Source: Myxococcales bacterium
Lineage (GTDB): Bacteria > Myxococcota_A > UBA9160 > JALSIO01
DNA length: 5,565 bases
NCBI GenBank assembly: GCA_026989995.1
Contig: JALSIO010000094.1
Span: forward strand, 1 to 5,565
Reading direction: 5' to 3'
Positions 5,250-5,565 of the stretch are shown piece after piece (within the stretch, counting starts at the first letter, position 1; each line of letters begins with the position of its first letter). The position numbers and the translations under genes were made by a program. A model generated the notes under the pieces. The model did no database searches. It worked only from the letters and a program-made list of their open reading frames with translations, and had not been told where the DNA came from.

Positions 5250-5565
5250 ATGCGGGGGGAGATCGCGGAGGCAGCCGGGTGCGGGGTGGCGATCCTCGCC
5301 GGCGTGGCCGTCGCCCTCGGGGGCGCCCGGGCCGACGGCCCGCTTCCGGCAGACGGGCCCTCCCCGGCTCCCGAGGTCCGCGTGCTCGTGCATCGCGGTC
5401 CGGGTCCGCTGCGACTCGGTGTCCGCGGGACGCCCCCCCTCGAGGTGCGGGTGGCCGGTGGCGCGGTGCTCGTGCCGGGCCGCGGTCGGGTCGAGTCGCT
5501 CCGGCTGGGTCCGGGGCCGGTTCGGGTGGGGGACCTCTGGTACCGGGGCACGCTGGAGGTGCGTC
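5250..5565 (+). CDS. Secreted protein with SpoIID/LytB-like N-terminal region (5' part only)
   Basis: The gene runs off the right edge after 105 codons with no stop. Residues 1-28 look like a signal peptide: Arg2, a hydrophobic stretch (GVAILAGVAVALGG, 12-25) and a signal-peptidase-I site ARA (26-28) before D29. Two acids (E4, E7) in the n-region are slightly unusual. A Pro-rich linker leads to VRVLVHRGPGPLRLGVRG and then VRVGDLWYRGTLEVR at the edge. A beta-rich VRVLL-type strand followed by a YRG-leV motif is the opening of SpoIID/LytB domains, found in the SpoIID peptidoglycan transglycosylase of sporulating bacteria and in many non-sporulating Gram-negatives with unclear function. The catalytic part would lie outside the window. 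ATG 5250 is chosen because no other in-frame start gives a plausible signal peptide; GTG 5286 would remove its charged part. A real gene is likely; the family call rests on a short motif and is moderate. Confidence 0.68.
   Translation, partial: MRGEIAEAAGCGVAILAGVAVALGGARADGPLPADGPSPAPEVRVLVHRGPGPLRLGVRGTPPLEVRVAGGAVLVPGRGRVESLRLGPGPVRVGDLWYRGTLEVR

Noticed and set aside
1..5565. CRISPR arrays, insertion sequences, tRNA or rRNA genes, phage att sites.
   Set aside because: No spaced repeats, transposase motifs, terminal inverted repeats, cloverleaf patterns or rRNA-like stretches were seen; almost all of the window is accounted for by conserved protein genes.

Overview
This high-GC window (roughly two-thirds G+C by eye) is a conserved housekeeping and regulatory block, with every gene on the + strand. 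Gene content and order (lptB, rpoN, ptsN, rapZ, a mannose-type EIIA, HPr) point to a Gram-negative with an Lpt lipopolysaccharide exporter. The mannose-type EIIA plus HPr directly after rapZ is typical of the former Deltaproteobacteria (Myxococcota, Desulfobacterota and related lineages). That placement is inferred from gene order and protein style; no marker here fixes it more finely.

Layout: 1-335 is the 3' end of lptB, the ATPase of the LPS transport machine. At 351-1805 is rpoN (sigma-54). At 1834-2295 is ptsN (EIIA-Ntr). A 69-bp gap (2296-2364) holds a GC-rich 15-bp tandem repeat with seven regularly spaced G-tracts. At 2365-3237 is rapZ, then a mannose-family EIIA (3234-3644) and HPr (3641-3940), the last three joined by two 4-bp GTGA stop/start overlaps. 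These six genes read as one polycistronic unit. At 3941-4020 there is a good sigma-70-type promoter (TTGAAG-N17-TACAGT) whose -10 lies in the loop of a perfect 11-bp inverted repeat. It drives metK (4021-5184), S-adenosylmethionine synthetase. After metK, a 10-bp inverted repeat (terminator-like) overlaps a second promoter (TTGACC-N17-GATACA with an extended -10 TG) that should start transcription only a few bases before the ATG of the last gene. That gene (5250 to the window end) encodes a signal-peptide protein resembling the N-terminus of SpoIID/LytB-domain proteins.

How the genes fit together: ptsN, the mannose-type EIIA and HPr are phosphorelay proteins with no sugar permease or EIIB nearby, so they look like a regulatory PTS linked to sigma-54 and to the RapZ small-RNA/amino-sugar circuit. 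HPr keeps both the EI-phosphorylated histidine and the serine position used by HPr kinase. However, hpf, hprK and ptsI, which often sit in this cluster in related bacteria, are absent from it here.

I found no previously undescribed system. The points worth a second look are the missing PTS/HprK partners, the G-tract repeat before rapZ, and the two promoters interlocked with inverted repeats.
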